Shown: positions 1 to 9,759, counted from the first letter of the stretch. The stretch: 64,000 nucleotides of DNA from J095 sp964517605 (GCA_964517605.1 CAZFCE010000002.1:1-64000), one strand, 5' to 3'. Program-made: numbers and translations. The notes: a model not told the origin generated them from the sequence alone.

Positions 1-185
1 TGCCCAACTCAAACATCCGTCTATTCCTATGACTCTTGCGTAAGTCCTATGAAGTTTATTTCAGCCATATATAAGTGTGGTACATTGTTGCCGGGTGTGT
101 CGCCGTGCCTTTTTGAGAAAATGAAAGGCAATGTTATTATGTAAACTATCCTGAAGGACGATATCAATAAATCGGTGATTTTGCT

Positions 186-1085
186 ATGACCAAATGGGAA
201 CGTCTGGCCGGCGAGTTCGTCAACGCCAAGCAAGCCAGGCTGGAACGGGAAACGGTCGAGTGGTACCAGACCCGACTGGCTATTTTTGTTGAACACATTG
301 CCGCCCGCCAGAAGAAACCAAAGCGGGTAACGGTGGATGATCTGAATGTTTTCTTTGGCCATCTCAAAACCCAAAACTACAAATACAACACCCGTAAAGG
401 CTTTCAAATCGTGACCAAGTCGTTTTTTAAGTGGCTCCGAAAACGCCGGGTGATCAAGCACAACCCCTTTGACGAATTCGAGCCGTTGCCCAGGGAACGG
501 GACGTGATCGAACCCCTTCCGCTGGAGTGGGTCTACCGGATGATCCGGGCGGCCGAGGCCGACCCATCCCCTTACGGGATCAGGGATGCGGCCATTATGC
601 GACTGCTGTTAACCACCGGCGCCCGTCGGGAGGAGGTAGTGTGGCTACCCCTGGCCGAATTGCGGCTTGACGAGCAGCAGGTGTTCTTTACCGGCAAGTT
701 TGGCCATCGGCGAATGGTGCCGCTCAAGTCCACTACCAGCACTGCGGTGCGCCGGTGGTTAGGGTGTCGCCCGGCCACGACCAGCAGCTATGTCTTTGTG
801 TCACTCCACCCCAACAAGAAGGGGCTGTACACCGACCTGCGTCCCGACGCGCTGAACGATGTGGTCATTAAATGGCGGGACGAGGCCGGTTTGCCCAAGG
901 TGTCGGTGTCGCCCCACAAGTGGCGGCACCGGTTTGCCTCGGAGATGAAGAAAGCCCGGGACCCGTTTGCGTTGCAAATGTTGCTGGGGCACGCCGACAT
1001 CAGCACCACCCAGCGTTACGCCCATTCCAGCCCGGAGGAGTTAGTGGCCCTCCTGGTCAAATATGGCCCGGATATGCCGGACTGA
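186..1085 (+). CDS. Tyrosine recombinase / phage-type integrase
   Basis: This 299-residue protein catalyses DNA strand exchange through a 3'-phosphotyrosine intermediate. An N-terminal SAM-like core-binding domain covers about residues 5-95 and the catalytic domain about 110-290. The full active-site set is visible: R147 (TGARREE), K171, H244-x-x-R247 (PHKWRHRF), H269 (LLGHADIS) and Y278 (TTQRYAH). It therefore looks catalytically competent. It lies upstream of, and points toward, a tRNA-Leu gene 100 bp away, an arrangement typical of integrase modules that target tRNA genes. No other mobile-element gene is visible, so it may be a solitary chromosomal recombinase or the edge of an element starting left of the window. 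The ribosome-binding site is weak. Confidence 0.93.
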   Translation: MTKWERLAGEFVNAKQARLERETVEWYQTRLAIFVEHIAARQKKPKRVTVDDLNVFFGHLKTQNYKYNTRKGFQIVTKSFFKWLRKRRVIKHNPFDEFEPLPRERDVIEPLPLEWVYRMIRAAEADPSPYGIRDAAIMRLLLTTGARREEVVWLPLAELRLDEQQVFFTGKFGHRRMVPLKSTTSTAVRRWLGCRPATTSSYVFVSLHPNKKGLYTDLRPDALNDVVIKWRDEAGLPKVSVSPHKWRHRFASEMKKARDPFALQMLLGHADISTTQRYAHSSPEELVALLVKYGPDMPD

Positions 1086-1108
1086 GGCCGTAATTGCCCA
1101 AAAAATAG

Positions 1109-1137
1109 TTGCCCGATTGCCGGAGCAGTGGTATACT
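1109..1137 (+). promoter_or_regulatory. Sigma-70-type promoter of tRNA-Leu
   Basis: A -35 TTGCCC (1109-1114) and a -10 TATACT (1132-1137) are separated by 17 bp. Transcription would start near 1144, about 40 bases before the mature tRNA. It lies after the integrase stop, so the tRNA is probably transcribed independently. Confidence 0.6.
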
Positions 1138-1184
1138 GCCCCTACAATTTGATAAATGTCCTTCATAAATGGATTGAAATATTT

Positions 1185-1266
1185 GGGCGAGTGTCGGAAC
1201 TGGCAGACGAGCTAGACTTAGGATCTAGTGCCGCAAGGCGTGAGGGTTCAAATCCCTCCTCGCCCA
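1185..1266 (+). tRNA. tRNA-Leu (anticodon UAG)
   Basis: The acceptor stem GGGCGAG (1185-1191) pairs with CTCGCCC (1259-1265), followed by discriminator A1266. The anticodon stem CTAGA/TCTAG (1212-1216/1224-1228) encloses the loop CTTAGGA with anticodon TAG at 1219-1221, reading CUN leucine codons. The long variable arm (around TGCCGCAAGGCG) is typical of class II tRNA-Leu, and the T-loop sequence GGTTCAAATCC is canonical. The 3' CCA is not encoded. Confidence 0.96.
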
Positions 1267-1469
1267 CTGAACAGAGTAGATTGATTACCTCTTTAGCCCG
1301 TTAGAGCGGCAACAGTTTTTGAGATTGCCAATCTGTTTGATACAATAACACCCCAATATTTGATCTGCGCAACCACACTTAAAACCTTGTTTTTTATAAT
1401 GGCGGCGCTTAAGTTGCCGCCAATCAACTGTTAAATAACGCCAAATAGTAAAACTTTGCAGGTTTTTAT

Positions 1470-1715
1470 ATGGGCAATAAACGACGCTGGAAAAATAACG
1501 GCGGCGCGGGTAAACCCAACGAGTTTGTGTTCATCGCCAACCCGCGCGTAACCCTCAAAGGCGCTGGCCGAGGCCGGTTTGAGATTCAGGTTGATGGCGT
1601 GGCGGTCACCGACCGATACGGCATCAAGCTAACTTACGGAGATACCACCGCCAAAAAATATGGCGAGGAGATTGCCAAAAATTTAGATACCAACGGCGCG
1701 CCACCGGAACAGTAA
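1470..1715 (+). CDS. Small hypothetical protein
   Basis: An 81-residue protein I do not recognise. It starts with a basic, glycine/asparagine-rich stretch (GNKRRWKNNGG), followed by a segment with alternating hydrophobic residues (EFVFIANPRVTLKGAG, FEIQVDGVAVTDRY) that could form a small beta-rich domain, and a short charged C-terminal helix. It has no signal peptide, membrane segment or cysteines. It stands alone between tRNA-Leu and the large membrane-protein gene; a TATAAT (1395-1400) lies upstream but without a good -35. Codon use resembles that of its neighbours, which supports it being real. Confidence 0.6.
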   Translation: MGNKRRWKNNGGAGKPNEFVFIANPRVTLKGAGRGRFEIQVDGVAVTDRYGIKLTYGDTTAKKYGEEIAKNLDTNGAPPEQ

Positions 1716-1807
1716 CAGTAAACCCAACCCGGCCCTAACTTTAGGCAGGTGATTGGCATGTTGGAATTGTGATACAATGCGGCTGTACAACCATTATCAG
1801 GGAGGAC

Positions 1808-4384
1808 ATGCCTGTGAACGAAAATCACCCGACTGAACCAACATTGGCCGATGATGCGCCGGAACCGGATAAATTACTGACCAATCTGCACAGTGAACTG
1901 GCCGACGCCCGCCTTGCCGCCGCGCAGGCGTTGGGCCGGTTGCCCCAAATCACCCCAGCCATTCTGCGCCAACTGGAAAAAACAGCCGCGCAAGACCCCA
2001 ACCCAAACGTGCAACAAGCCGCGCTCCAGGCGCTTGGCAGCCCCGCCTTTAGCGCGCTGCAACGCCAAAACAACCGCCTGCCGGCCTCAATCCGGCAGGT
2101 TATTTTGGCCGAAGTTGACCGGTGGCAGGCCGATGGCCTGGTCGCCGCGCCGCTGGCGGCGGTGCTCCGCCAGCGTTACGTGTTTGAGCTAACCCCGGCC
2201 AAACCCACCCCCGCAGCCGACAAACCAGCCCCGTCGCTCTCCGAAGTGCTGCTGAGTGAAACCACCATCAAAGTAGCGTTATATTTGGGCGCATTTTTTG
2301 TGTTGGCGGCGGCGGCAATTCTGGCCGCGCTGATCGAACTGCTGCGCCTGCCCATTTTGGGGGTGGTGACGCTGGGCTTTTTGGTGGCCGCGCTACTGTT
2401 AAAACGGCGGCTGTCCCAGGCCAGTTTTGTGCTGTTTATAGTTTTTTCATTTTTGCTGCCCATTGATGCCGGCGTGCTGCTGGATCAATTTGACGTCAGT
2501 TGGTCAACCACGCAACTCTACTGGATTGGCGTTACCATTCTGTTGAGTTGGGTGTGGCTGGGCGGAACGTTTTTGTACACCTCGCGTTTTTTCAGCGTAA
2601 TAACCTGGGCTGCCGGCAGCGCGGCGGCGCTGCAAATTGGACGCTGGTTTGATCTCACCACGCAACTGGACACCTTTTTAATTGAACTGGTCTCTTTGGC
2701 CGGGCTGGTGGGGGTGGTGGTGTTGCGTCGCTGGCAAAACCGAGCTTTTTCGCAGCCGTTGTTCTGGCTAAACCAACTCCAGCAACTTGGCTTGCTGGGG
2801 CTATCGGCGCTGCTGGTGCTGTTCGCTGTGCCGCTGCCGGCGCAGGGCTGGTGGATGCTGGTGAGCGTTACCTGGCTGCTTGCGCTGGTGTTTTATGTGG
2901 CCAGCAACCGGCTCATGGATTTTCCATTATTTCCGTGGCTGGCCGTGGCCGCCGGGCTGCCCGTGCCTCTGCTGGCGCTGGGAGTAATATCGCCTACCAC
3001 CACCACAGTGGCGGTGGTTATGTGCGGTTGGGGCGCGCTGCTGGCGCTACTGGGCGAAGTTTTGGCGCGGCTGCCGTATGGCCGGTTGCCAAGTTACGCC
3101 CTGCCAACGAGCTTGGGCGCGCTGGCTATGCTGGCGCTGGCGGCGTTGCTGGGGTTAGTTGAGCGGGTGGCGCTGGGGTTGGGCTGCATGCTGGCGGCCA
3201 CGGTGGTGTGCGGGCTATTAACCATCTACCGGCCCCGCTGGTGGACGTGGAGCAGCGCGCTGCTGGCCGGCACATCGGCTTATTTTACCGTTTTCTTTTT
3301 GCCCAGCGTGCAACCCTACCAATTTTATTCAGGGTTTGTGCTGTTGTGGCCGGCACTGGCGCTAACGGCGTTGCACCTGGCAGCCCGGCGAGGATTGAAC
3401 GTGCGCCCGTTGTGGCATTTGCCGCCGCTGCTGTTGGGGCTAGCCGTGAGCGCAATGGCCGGGATGGTGTTGTTTGCCACCGGGCTGGATAACCAATCGG
3501 GCCGGGCGGCCATCGCTTTTGGAATTATTGCCGGGTACGTGGCCGGTTTTGCTCTGGCCGACCGGCGGCCCTGGCTGGGGTACGGCGCTACCGGCAGCCT
3601 GGCTTTGGCCGCGGGTTTTGCCCTGCTCCACTTTGAGCAGGATCGCTGGATTACCCCGCTGATGCTGCTGGCGTTGGCCTATTTTGGAGTGGGGTTTGGG
3701 CTAATCTGGCTGCGCCGATTTAACGACTGGGCGGCCATGTTGCGCTGGAGCGGCCTGGCGCTGGGCACGCTGGTGTCGGTATCAGCGCCGTTTCAGGGCG
3801 GCGCGGCGGCGGTGATTGGCGTGGCCGTGGCCGCCACCATGTTCACCGTAGAGGCGTTTTACCGGCGCAATATCTGGCTGGGATTTCCGGCGACCTTCCT
3901 TTATTTAACCTCGTACTTTATCCTGCTGGTTGAGTTAAATGTAACCGAGCCGCAGGTTTACTCGATTGGCGCGGCGCTGCTGGGCTTTATTATGCACTAC
4001 CTGCTGGTGCGTTCCGGCAACAGTGTGGCGGCCTTTTTTACCGGCCTGATTTCGCAGTTGATTCTACTGAGCACCACTTACATCCAGATGATTGCCACCG
4101 AGCGGTTTTTGTTCTTTTTTGTGCTGTTTATGCAGGCGATGGTGGTGTTAACCTACGGCCTGGTGGTGCGCTCGCGCAGTTTGGTGGGTGCGCCGCTGGT
4201 GTTTGTAATTTTGGGCGTGATTACGGCGGTGTTCACCACGCTGTCGGCGTTGCCGGCGCTGCTGGTAGTGGGTTGCAACGGCTTTTTGCTGCTGCTGCTG
4301 GGCATTGCCGCCCTGCAACAACGCGAACGGCTGCTGGCGGTATCGGGCCGGCTGGGCGAACGGCTAACGCGCTGGCAAGCGTAA
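1808..4384 (+). CDS. Large polytopic membrane protein with N-terminal HEAT-like segment
   Basis: The start is ATG 1808, preceded by GGGAGGAC; an upstream in-frame ATG at 1769 has no ribosome-binding site. The 858-residue protein has a cytosolic N-terminus of about 145 residues with two HEAT-like helical hairpins (ARLAAAQALGRLP, NVQQAALQALGS), a short Pro/Ala linker, and then a long run of roughly 20 hydrophobic helices rich in Leu/Ala/Val to the C-terminus. The layout resembles large bacterial DUF2157/DUF2339-type membrane proteins, but no catalytic motif is seen. Its function is unknown. It is followed 39 bp later by an NTF2-like gene. Confidence 0.82.
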   Translation: MPVNENHPTEPTLADDAPEPDKLLTNLHSELADARLAAAQALGRLPQITPAILRQLEKTAAQDPNPNVQQAALQALGSPAFSALQRQNNRLPASIRQVILAEVDRWQADGLVAAPLAAVLRQRYVFELTPAKPTPAADKPAPSLSEVLLSETTIKVALYLGAFFVLAAAAILAALIELLRLPILGVVTLGFLVAALLLKRRLSQASFVLFIVFSFLLPIDAGVLLDQFDVSWSTTQLYWIGVTILLSWVWLGGTFLYTSRFFSVITWAAGSAAALQIGRWFDLTTQLDTFLIELVSLAGLVGVVVLRRWQNRAFSQPLFWLNQLQQLGLLGLSALLVLFAVPLPAQGWWMLVSVTWLLALVFYVASNRLMDFPLFPWLAVAAGLPVPLLALGVISPTTTTVAVVMCGWGALLALLGEVLARLPYGRLPSYALPTSLGALAMLALAALLGLVERVALGLGCMLAATVVCGLLTIYRPRWWTWSSALLAGTSAYFTVFFLPSVQPYQFYSGFVLLWPALALTALHLAARRGLNVRPLWHLPPLLLGLAVSAMAGMVLFATGLDNQSGRAAIAFGIIAGYVAGFALADRRPWLGYGATGSLALAAGFALLHFEQDRWITPLMLLALAYFGVGFGLIWLRRFNDWAAMLRWSGLALGTLVSVSAPFQGGAAAVIGVAVAATMFTVEAFYRRNIWLGFPATFLYLTSYFILLVELNVTEPQVYSIGAALLGFIMHYLLVRSGNSVAAFFTGLISQLILLSTTYIQMIATERFLFFFVLFMQAMVVLTYGLVVRSRSLVGAPLVFVILGVITAVFTTLSALPALLVVGCNGFLLLLLGIAALQQRERLLAVSGRLGERLTRWQA

Positions 4385-4423
4385 TCCAACGACTATTCTT
4401 CAATAATATAGGGGATATTTTAC

Positions 4424-4807
4424 ATGGAAAACGAACAGGATATTACCACCACAATTATCGGCCTGGAACGGGCGGCGCTGGATCGCTGGGGGCAGGGCGA
4501 TCCGTCCGGGTTTTTAGAAATCTCGGCCCCGGACGTTGTCTATTTTGACCCCTTCCAGGCTCACCGGCTGGACGGCCTGCCCGCGCTCACCGCCCTGTAC
4601 GAGTCAATCCGCGGGCAGGTGCGGGTGGACCGGTACGAGCTAATCCGGCCCAAAGTTCAACAGGTGGGCGATGCCGCTATTTTAACCTTTAACTACGTTT
4701 CGTATCACGGCCAAACCGAGCAGCGCTGGAACTGCACCGAGGTTTACCGGCGCGCGGCGGGGCGCTGGCAAATCATCCAGACCCACTGGTCGTTCACGCA
4801 ACCATAA
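4424..4807 (+). CDS. NTF2-like / SnoaL-like family protein (DUF4440 type)
   Basis: This 127-residue protein fits the NTF2-like cone fold: an N-terminal helix (TTIIGLERAALDRWGQGD), the typical phrase DVVYFDPFQA, a middle helix (LTALYESIRGQ), and C-terminal strands ending VYRRAAGRWQIIQTHWSFT, a hallmark of the DUF4440/CaMKII-association subgroup. Members bind small hydrophobic ligands or act as isomerases or association domains; no specific reaction can be assigned here. It is soluble with no signal peptide. It lies between the large membrane-protein gene and the cysteine hydrolase gene with short gaps, so the three may be co-transcribed. Confidence 0.85.
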   Translation: MENEQDITTTIIGLERAALDRWGQGDPSGFLEISAPDVVYFDPFQAHRLDGLPALTALYESIRGQVRVDRYELIRPKVQQVGDAAILTFNYVSYHGQTEQRWNCTEVYRRAAGRWQIIQTHWSFTQP

Positions 4808-4826
4808 TTTTACCGGGAGTTGAATA

Positions 4827-5384
4827 ATGAACACCGCATTGATACTGATTGATATTCAAAATGATTACTTTCCGGGCGGCGCGATGGAACTGGTGGGCAG
4901 CCCGGCTGCCGGCCAACAGGCGCAGCTATTGCTGGCTGGCTTTCGGCAGGCCGGCTGGCCGGTGGTGCACGTGCAGCACCTTTCAACCCGGCCGGGAGCC
5001 GCGTTCTTTTTGCCCAACACGCCGGGCGCTGACATTCATCCACTGGTAACGCCGCTGGCGCATGAAACCGTGGTGCAAAAACATTACCCCAACAGCTTCA
5101 GAGAAACGCCGCTGCTGGATTGGCTAACCGGGCAACGCATCGAGCGGCTGGTTATCGCCGGGATGATGACGCATATGTGCGTTGATGCCACCACGCGGGC
5201 GGCGTATGATTACGGCTTTGCCTGCTGGCTGGCCCACGATGCCTGCGCCACCCGCAACCTGGTGTTTCAGGAGCAAACCGTGCCGGCGGCAGCCGTGCAT
5301 GCGGCTTTTTTGGCCGCTCTAAAAGCCGTGTATGCCCAGGTTTCTTCTACCGCAGAGATTTTAGAAGCGTTGCCAATCGCCTGA
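4827..5384 (+). CDS. Isochorismatase-family cysteine hydrolase
   Basis: A 185-residue cytosolic hydrolase of the isochorismatase/nicotinamidase superfamily. The catalytic triad is visible as D9 (LILIDIQNDYF), K85 (VVQKHYPNSF) and C118 (GMMTHMCVDAT), with the conserved nonproline cis-peptide region just before C118. The family hydrolyses small amides or vinyl ethers (nicotinamide, isochorismate, ureido compounds); nothing in the sequence or context fixes the substrate. The length is typical. The ATG has a GGGAGTTG ribosome-binding site. A hairpin terminator follows. Confidence 0.92.
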   Translation: MNTALILIDIQNDYFPGGAMELVGSPAAGQQAQLLLAGFRQAGWPVVHVQHLSTRPGAAFFLPNTPGADIHPLVTPLAHETVVQKHYPNSFRETPLLDWLTGQRIERLVIAGMMTHMCVDATTRAAYDYGFACWLAHDACATRNLVFQEQTVPAAAVHAAFLAALKAVYAQVSSTAEILEALPIA

Positions 5385-5418
5385 AAGCGGGCAACTGCGC
5401 GTTATTTAAACACCCCGG

Positions 5419-5450
5419 AGATGCCGGCCTGTTGGGCTGGCATCTCTATT
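5419..5450 (+). terminator. Intrinsic terminator after the cysteine hydrolase
   Basis: An 11-bp stem (AGATGCCGGCC at 5419-5429 with GGCTGGCATCT at 5435-5445, one G-U pair) encloses a 5-nt loop and is followed by a moderately T-rich tail (CTATTT). Confidence 0.7.
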
Positions 5451-5457
5451 TGCCTGT

Positions 5458-5486
5458 TTGCCAAAGACCCCGGCCAAAGGTATAGT
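5458..5486 (+). promoter_or_regulatory. Promoter and long leader of the sensor-kinase genes
   Basis: A -35 TTGCCA (5458-5463), a 17-bp spacer and a -10 TATAGT (5481-5486) predict a start near 5493 and a leader of about 260 nt before the kinase ATG at 5755. In the leader, GGGAG sits 5 nt before an ATG at 5517 that opens a proline-rich frame running into the kinase gene. That frame does not look like a real protein and I did not annotate it. No known riboswitch or other gene is seen in 5385-5754. Confidence 0.6.
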
Positions 5487-5754
5487 ATTTTTTATTTAAA
5501 CAATGCGGGAGCAAAGATGCCAAAGCCGCGTGTCGCCTTTCTGTTGGGGATTGTGGTGCCGCCCCCTTCACCCGTGTGGAGTTATCTGCCCGCGCCTTCG
5601 GTTTGCCGCCCCGCTCCGCCAATTGCCTCCCGGCAATTTCAACCGCCTCCCAATTTAAAAGCAGTCGCAACTCCGGCCCGTTTTACCGGGGTTGGCCGGC
5701 CATCGGTTTTTTGCCAACACCCAACTTTAGCAGAAGCGATAAAGGAGATACTTT

Positions 5755-8700
5755 ATGAATCTAATCCTGTCCATCTGCTCACTGGTTTTTCAAAACTACC
5801 GGCGCAAAACAACTCTCCTTCTGGCCGTTTTGGCGCTGACGGCGCTGCTGCCGGCCTCGCCAGGCCGCGCCCAGGAGCCGCCGCCAGAAACGCCCCGGCT
5901 AAAATTTGAGCATCCCCTGGCCCTTAATGTTGAACTGTGGTACGGCTTTTTGCAAGACCGGGACGGTTTTTTGTGGATTGGCACCGCCACCTCCGGCCTC
6001 ATCAAATACGATGGGTATAACATTAAACGGTACACCGCCGGGCCGCACTCAGTCTCTAACAACGGAATACTTGGATTATTGGAAGACCACGACGGCTTCA
6101 TCTGGATTTGCACCGCCGGCGGCGGGCTGAACAAGTACGATAAACAAACCGATACCTTTACTTATTACCGCCACGATCCCCAAAACGAGAACAGTATCGC
6201 CAGTGACAGCATTCCGCACTATGCCCGAACAATAGCCGAAGACCGCGACGGCTTTTTATGGATTGGCACCGATGCCGGGCTGGACAAATTTGATAAGCGC
6301 ACCGAAACCTTTATTCACTACCGCCATAACCCGGCTGACCCGGCCAGCCTGAGCGACAATAAAATCACGGCGTTGTGGGCAGACCGCGACGGCCAGTTGT
6401 GGATTGGCACCGAAAAGGGCCTGGATATGCTGGACCACGCCAGCGGAACCTTTACCCACTACCACCACGACCCGGCCAACTCCAACAGCCTGAGCAACAA
6501 CTCTGTGCTCGCCATTCATGAAGACCGGGAAGGCTTGCTCTGGATTGGCGTGGACGCCTTTGAAGTGAACAGGTTTGACAAACGGACTGCCACCTTTACC
6601 GTGTACAAACACAACCCCAATAATCCGCAAAGCATGCCGGCGGCCAAAATTGAAAACTTTTACGAAGACCAACCCGGCGAAATCTATTTGATTACCGGCA
6701 TCACCAGCACTCAGCCGACAGGTCTTTGCCTTTTTAACAAACGCGCCGAAACCACCACCTGCACGCTCCCCAACCCGGCCGATCCCTACAGCCCGGCGGC
6801 AACCGGCGTGAGGGCCATTTACCGGGATATCGCCGGCAGTTTGTGGGTAACGTATGCCACCGGTTTTGTGGACAAAGCCGATCCCCACGGCCTGAAATTT
6901 AACCTGTGGCAAAATCAGCCCGATAACCCCGCCAGCCTGAGCAGCAATGTAGTGGTGGGGATACTACAAGATCGCCAGGGCGATTACTGGATTACCACCT
7001 TAACCGGCCTGAACAAGTACAACCCCAAAACCGGCGGCTTTACCCGGTACACCCACAACCCGCAAGACCCCACCAGCCTGAATCATCCGTTTACCATTGC
7101 CATGCTCGAAGACAGCGCCGGAGATTTTTGGATTGGCACTTTTGAGGATACCTGCCTGTTTAACCGCCAACAGGGGCAATGCCGCCGGCAGATTCCCGTT
7201 AAGCACATTTATGGCTTGTTTCAGGATTCGGTAAACCCCGATATCATCTGGGCGGGAACGTGGCAAAACGGCATCATCAAATACAACAAAAAGGATGGCA
7301 GTTCCGTTCATTACGCTCACGATGCCAACGACCCCGGCACTCTGGCCAATGACCTTACCTGGGTGCTGCGCGAAGACAAGGACGACCCCAATATTTTGTG
7401 GGTGCCCACGCAGGGCGGCGGGCTGGATCGCTTTGATAAAACCACCGGCGTTTCCACCCATTATCAAAACGATCCCGCCAACCCCAACAGCATCGGCGCT
7501 AATTTGGTGTTTGATGTGCTCGAAGACCGCGCCGGTAATTTTTGGGTGGCTACCGGCGGCGGCGGGCTAAACCGGTTTGATAAACACACCGGCGTTTTTG
7601 AGCGCTTTACCCCGGAAAACGGCTTTCCCACCGCCGAAATTCGCACCATCTTAGAGGATAATCAGGGACAGTTGTGGCTGGGTAGCGATGTTGGCCTGAT
7701 AAAATTTAATCCGGCAGACAAAACCACCAAACTGTACCAAAAAAGCGACGGCCTTCAATCCGATTCCTTTTTGCCCATCGCCCGCTACAAAGCGGCAGAC
7801 GGGCAAATGTGGTTTGGCGGGGTTAACGGGGTAAATAGTTTTTACCCCCAACAGATTGAGGACAATCCCTACATCCCGCCGGTATATCTAACCTCGCTCA
7901 CCCGGGGCGGCGAAAAAATTGATGCCGGGCGCGCCCCGGAAAAAATCACCGAACTCACGCTGGATTGGCAGCAAAACTTTTTTGAGTTTGAATACGCCGC
8001 CCTCAACTACACCCGCCCCGAAAAAAATCAGTACGCCTACATGCTGCAAGGCTTTGATAAGGATTGGTACTCCGCCGGCACGCAGCGGTTTGGGCGTTAT
8101 TCCAACATTCCGCCCGGTAATTACACCCTCAAAATCAAAGGCTCCAACAACGATGGCCGCTGGAACGAAACCGGCGCATCGTTGGCGGTAACGGTGGTGC
8201 CGCCTTTCTGGCGAACGTGGTGGTTTATCAGCCTGGCCACTTTGGCCATAACCGGCGGCATGTTGGGCGGCATCATTTTGCGCCTCCGGGCCACCGAACG
8301 GCAAAAACGGCAGTTGGAAATGCAGGTGCAAGAACGCACCAAAGAACTGCGGCAGGCCAAAGAAGCCGCCGAAATCGCTAACCGGGCCAAAAGCGATTTT
8401 CTTTCGCGCATGAGCCACGAGTTGCGCACGCCGCTCAACGGTATTTTAGGCTACGCCCAAATTCTCCAGCAACGCGGCAGCCTTACCGGCGTGCAGGCCA
8501 ACGGCCTGGATATTATCCACCAAAGCGGGCAGCATTTACTCACCCTCATTAACGATATTCTGGATTTGGCCCGCATCGAAGCCGGTAAACTGGAACTGGC
8601 TCCCGCCGATTTTCACCTGCCCGCCTTTTTAAAGATAATTGCCGGCATCATTCAGGCGCGAACCGAACAAAAAAGCCTGCTCTTCTCCTACGAGGCGCTA

Positions 8701-9759
8701 ACGCCCCTGCCCATCGGCGTGCATGGCGATGAAAAACGGCTGCGGCAGGTGTTGCTCAATTTGCTGGGCAACGCCGTAAAATTTACCGATACCGGCTACG
8801 TTACCCTGAACGTGAGCGTGGTGGCCGAGCCGCTCTCCGAGGATGGGCAACCACAGGCCACCATCCGTTTTGAAGTGGCCGATACCGGCGTGGGGCTGGC
8901 TCCCGACCAACTGGAAAGAATCTTTTCGCCCTTTGAGCAGGTGGGCGATGCAGCCCGCCGCGCCGAAGGCACGGGCCTGGGGTTGGCCATCAGCCGGCAA
9001 CTGGTACAGGCGATGGGCGGCGATATTCTGGTAAAAAGCGCGTCGGGCCAGGGCAGTACCTTTTGGTTTGATATTACGCTGCCGGTGGTTGCCCTTGACA
9101 GCCAGCTTGAGCCAAAACAAAAAGCCACCATTGTGGGCTACGCCGGCCCTCGCCGTAAAATTTTGGTGGCCGATGACAAACCGTACAACCGGCTGCTGCT
9201 GGTGAATTTGCTGGAACCGCTGGGCTTTGAAGTTATCACCGCCAGTGACGGCCTGGAAGAAGTGGAACTGGCTCGCCAGCACCAACCCGACCTGATTTTA
9301 ACCGATATTGTGATGCCGGGGTTAACCGGCCTTGAAGCCGTGCAAGAAATCCGGCGGATGCCCGCCCTGCAAAACACGCCCATCATCGCCGTTTCGGCCA
9401 GCGTGCTCAGCCACGACCAGCAGCAGAGCAAACTGGCCGGCTGCAACGACTTTTTGAACAAGCCCGTTAATACCGATGAGTTGTTTGAGCGGCTGGGTAC
9501 TTATCTAAACCTGAGTTGGCTTTACGCCGCGCCCTCAATTGCTCCCGCCAAAATTGATCAGGTGGTTGCCCCGCCGCCGGACGAAATAGCAACTTTGCTT
9601 CAACTTTCAAAACGGGGTAGTATAAAACAAATTCGGGACCGGGCGGCCCGGCTGATCGAACTGGATGAGCGCTACCGGCCTTTTGCCAACCACCTGTTGC
9701 AACTGGCCAAAAACTACGATGACGCTTCCATCCGGGCATTTTTGGAACAGTACCAGTAA
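5755..9759 (+). CDS. Hybrid histidine kinase with two-component propeller sensor (Reg_prop-YYY-HisKA-HATPase-REC)
   Basis: A 1334-residue one-protein phosphorelay. Residues 1-40 are a signal peptide ending in an Ala-rich cleavage region. About 45-700 form an extracytoplasmic beta-propeller built from many Reg_prop repeats (DGFLWIGT.GLNKYD type), followed by a Y_Y_Y domain (about 720-805) and one membrane helix near 820-845. The cytoplasmic part has a short coiled coil, HisKA with H888 (SRMSHELRTPLNGILGY), HATPase with N box (LLGNAVKF) and G boxes (DTGVGLAP, GTGLGLAI), a receiver with D1184 (LILTDIVMPG), and a C-terminal helical tail of about 90 residues. It lacks a DNA-binding output domain, so it must pass phosphate or signal to another protein, perhaps the neighbouring kinase. 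This family often senses polysaccharide or envelope signals. Confidence 0.96.
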   Translation: MNLILSICSLVFQNYRRKTTLLLAVLALTALLPASPGRAQEPPPETPRLKFEHPLALNVELWYGFLQDRDGFLWIGTATSGLIKYDGYNIKRYTAGPHSVSNNGILGLLEDHDGFIWICTAGGGLNKYDKQTDTFTYYRHDPQNENSIASDSIPHYARTIAEDRDGFLWIGTDAGLDKFDKRTETFIHYRHNPADPASLSDNKITALWADRDGQLWIGTEKGLDMLDHASGTFTHYHHDPANSNSLSNNSVLAIHEDREGLLWIGVDAFEVNRFDKRTATFTVYKHNPNNPQSMPAAKIENFYEDQPGEIYLITGITSTQPTGLCLFNKRAETTTCTLPNPADPYSPAATGVRAIYRDIAGSLWVTYATGFVDKADPHGLKFNLWQNQPDNPASLSSNVVVGILQDRQGDYWITTLTGLNKYNPKTGGFTRYTHNPQDPTSLNHPFTIAMLEDSAGDFWIGTFEDTCLFNRQQGQCRRQIPVKHIYGLFQDSVNPDIIWAGTWQNGIIKYNKKDGSSVHYAHDANDPGTLANDLTWVLREDKDDPNILWVPTQGGGLDRFDKTTGVSTHYQNDPANPNSIGANLVFDVLEDRAGNFWVATGGGGLNRFDKHTGVFERFTPENGFPTAEIRTILEDNQGQLWLGSDVGLIKFNPADKTTKLYQKSDGLQSDSFLPIARYKAADGQMWFGGVNGVNSFYPQQIEDNPYIPPVYLTSLTRGGEKIDAGRAPEKITELTLDWQQNFFEFEYAALNYTRPEKNQYAYMLQGFDKDWYSAGTQRFGRYSNIPPGNYTLKIKGSNNDGRWNETGASLAVTVVPPFWRTWWFISLATLAITGGMLGGIILRLRATERQKRQLEMQVQERTKELRQAKEAAEIANRAKSDFLSRMSHELRTPLNGILGYAQILQQRGSLTGVQANGLDIIHQSGQHLLTLINDILDLARIEAGKLELAPADFHLPAFLKIIAGIIQARTEQKSLLFSYEALTPLPIGVHGDEKRLRQVLLNLLGNAVKFTDTGYVTLNVSVVAEPLSEDGQPQATIRFEVADTGVGLAPDQLERIFSPFEQVGDAARRAEGTGLGLAISRQLVQAMGGDILVKSASGQGSTFWFDITLPVVALDSQLEPKQKATIVGYAGPRRKILVADDKPYNRLLLVNLLEPLGFEVITASDGLEEVELARQHQPDLILTDIVMPGLTGLEAVQEIRRMPALQNTPIIAVSASVLSHDQQQSKLAGCNDFLNKPVNTDELFERLGTYLNLSWLYAAPSIAPAKIDQVVAPPPDEIATLLQLSKRGSIKQIRDRAARLIELDERYRPFANHLLQLAKNYDDASIRAFLEQYQ

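Noticed and set aside
5517..5909. Proline-rich frame with a good-looking ribosome-binding site in the kinase leader
   Set aside because: It overlaps the kinase signal peptide by 155 bp and has no protein-like composition; recorded only as a leader oddity.
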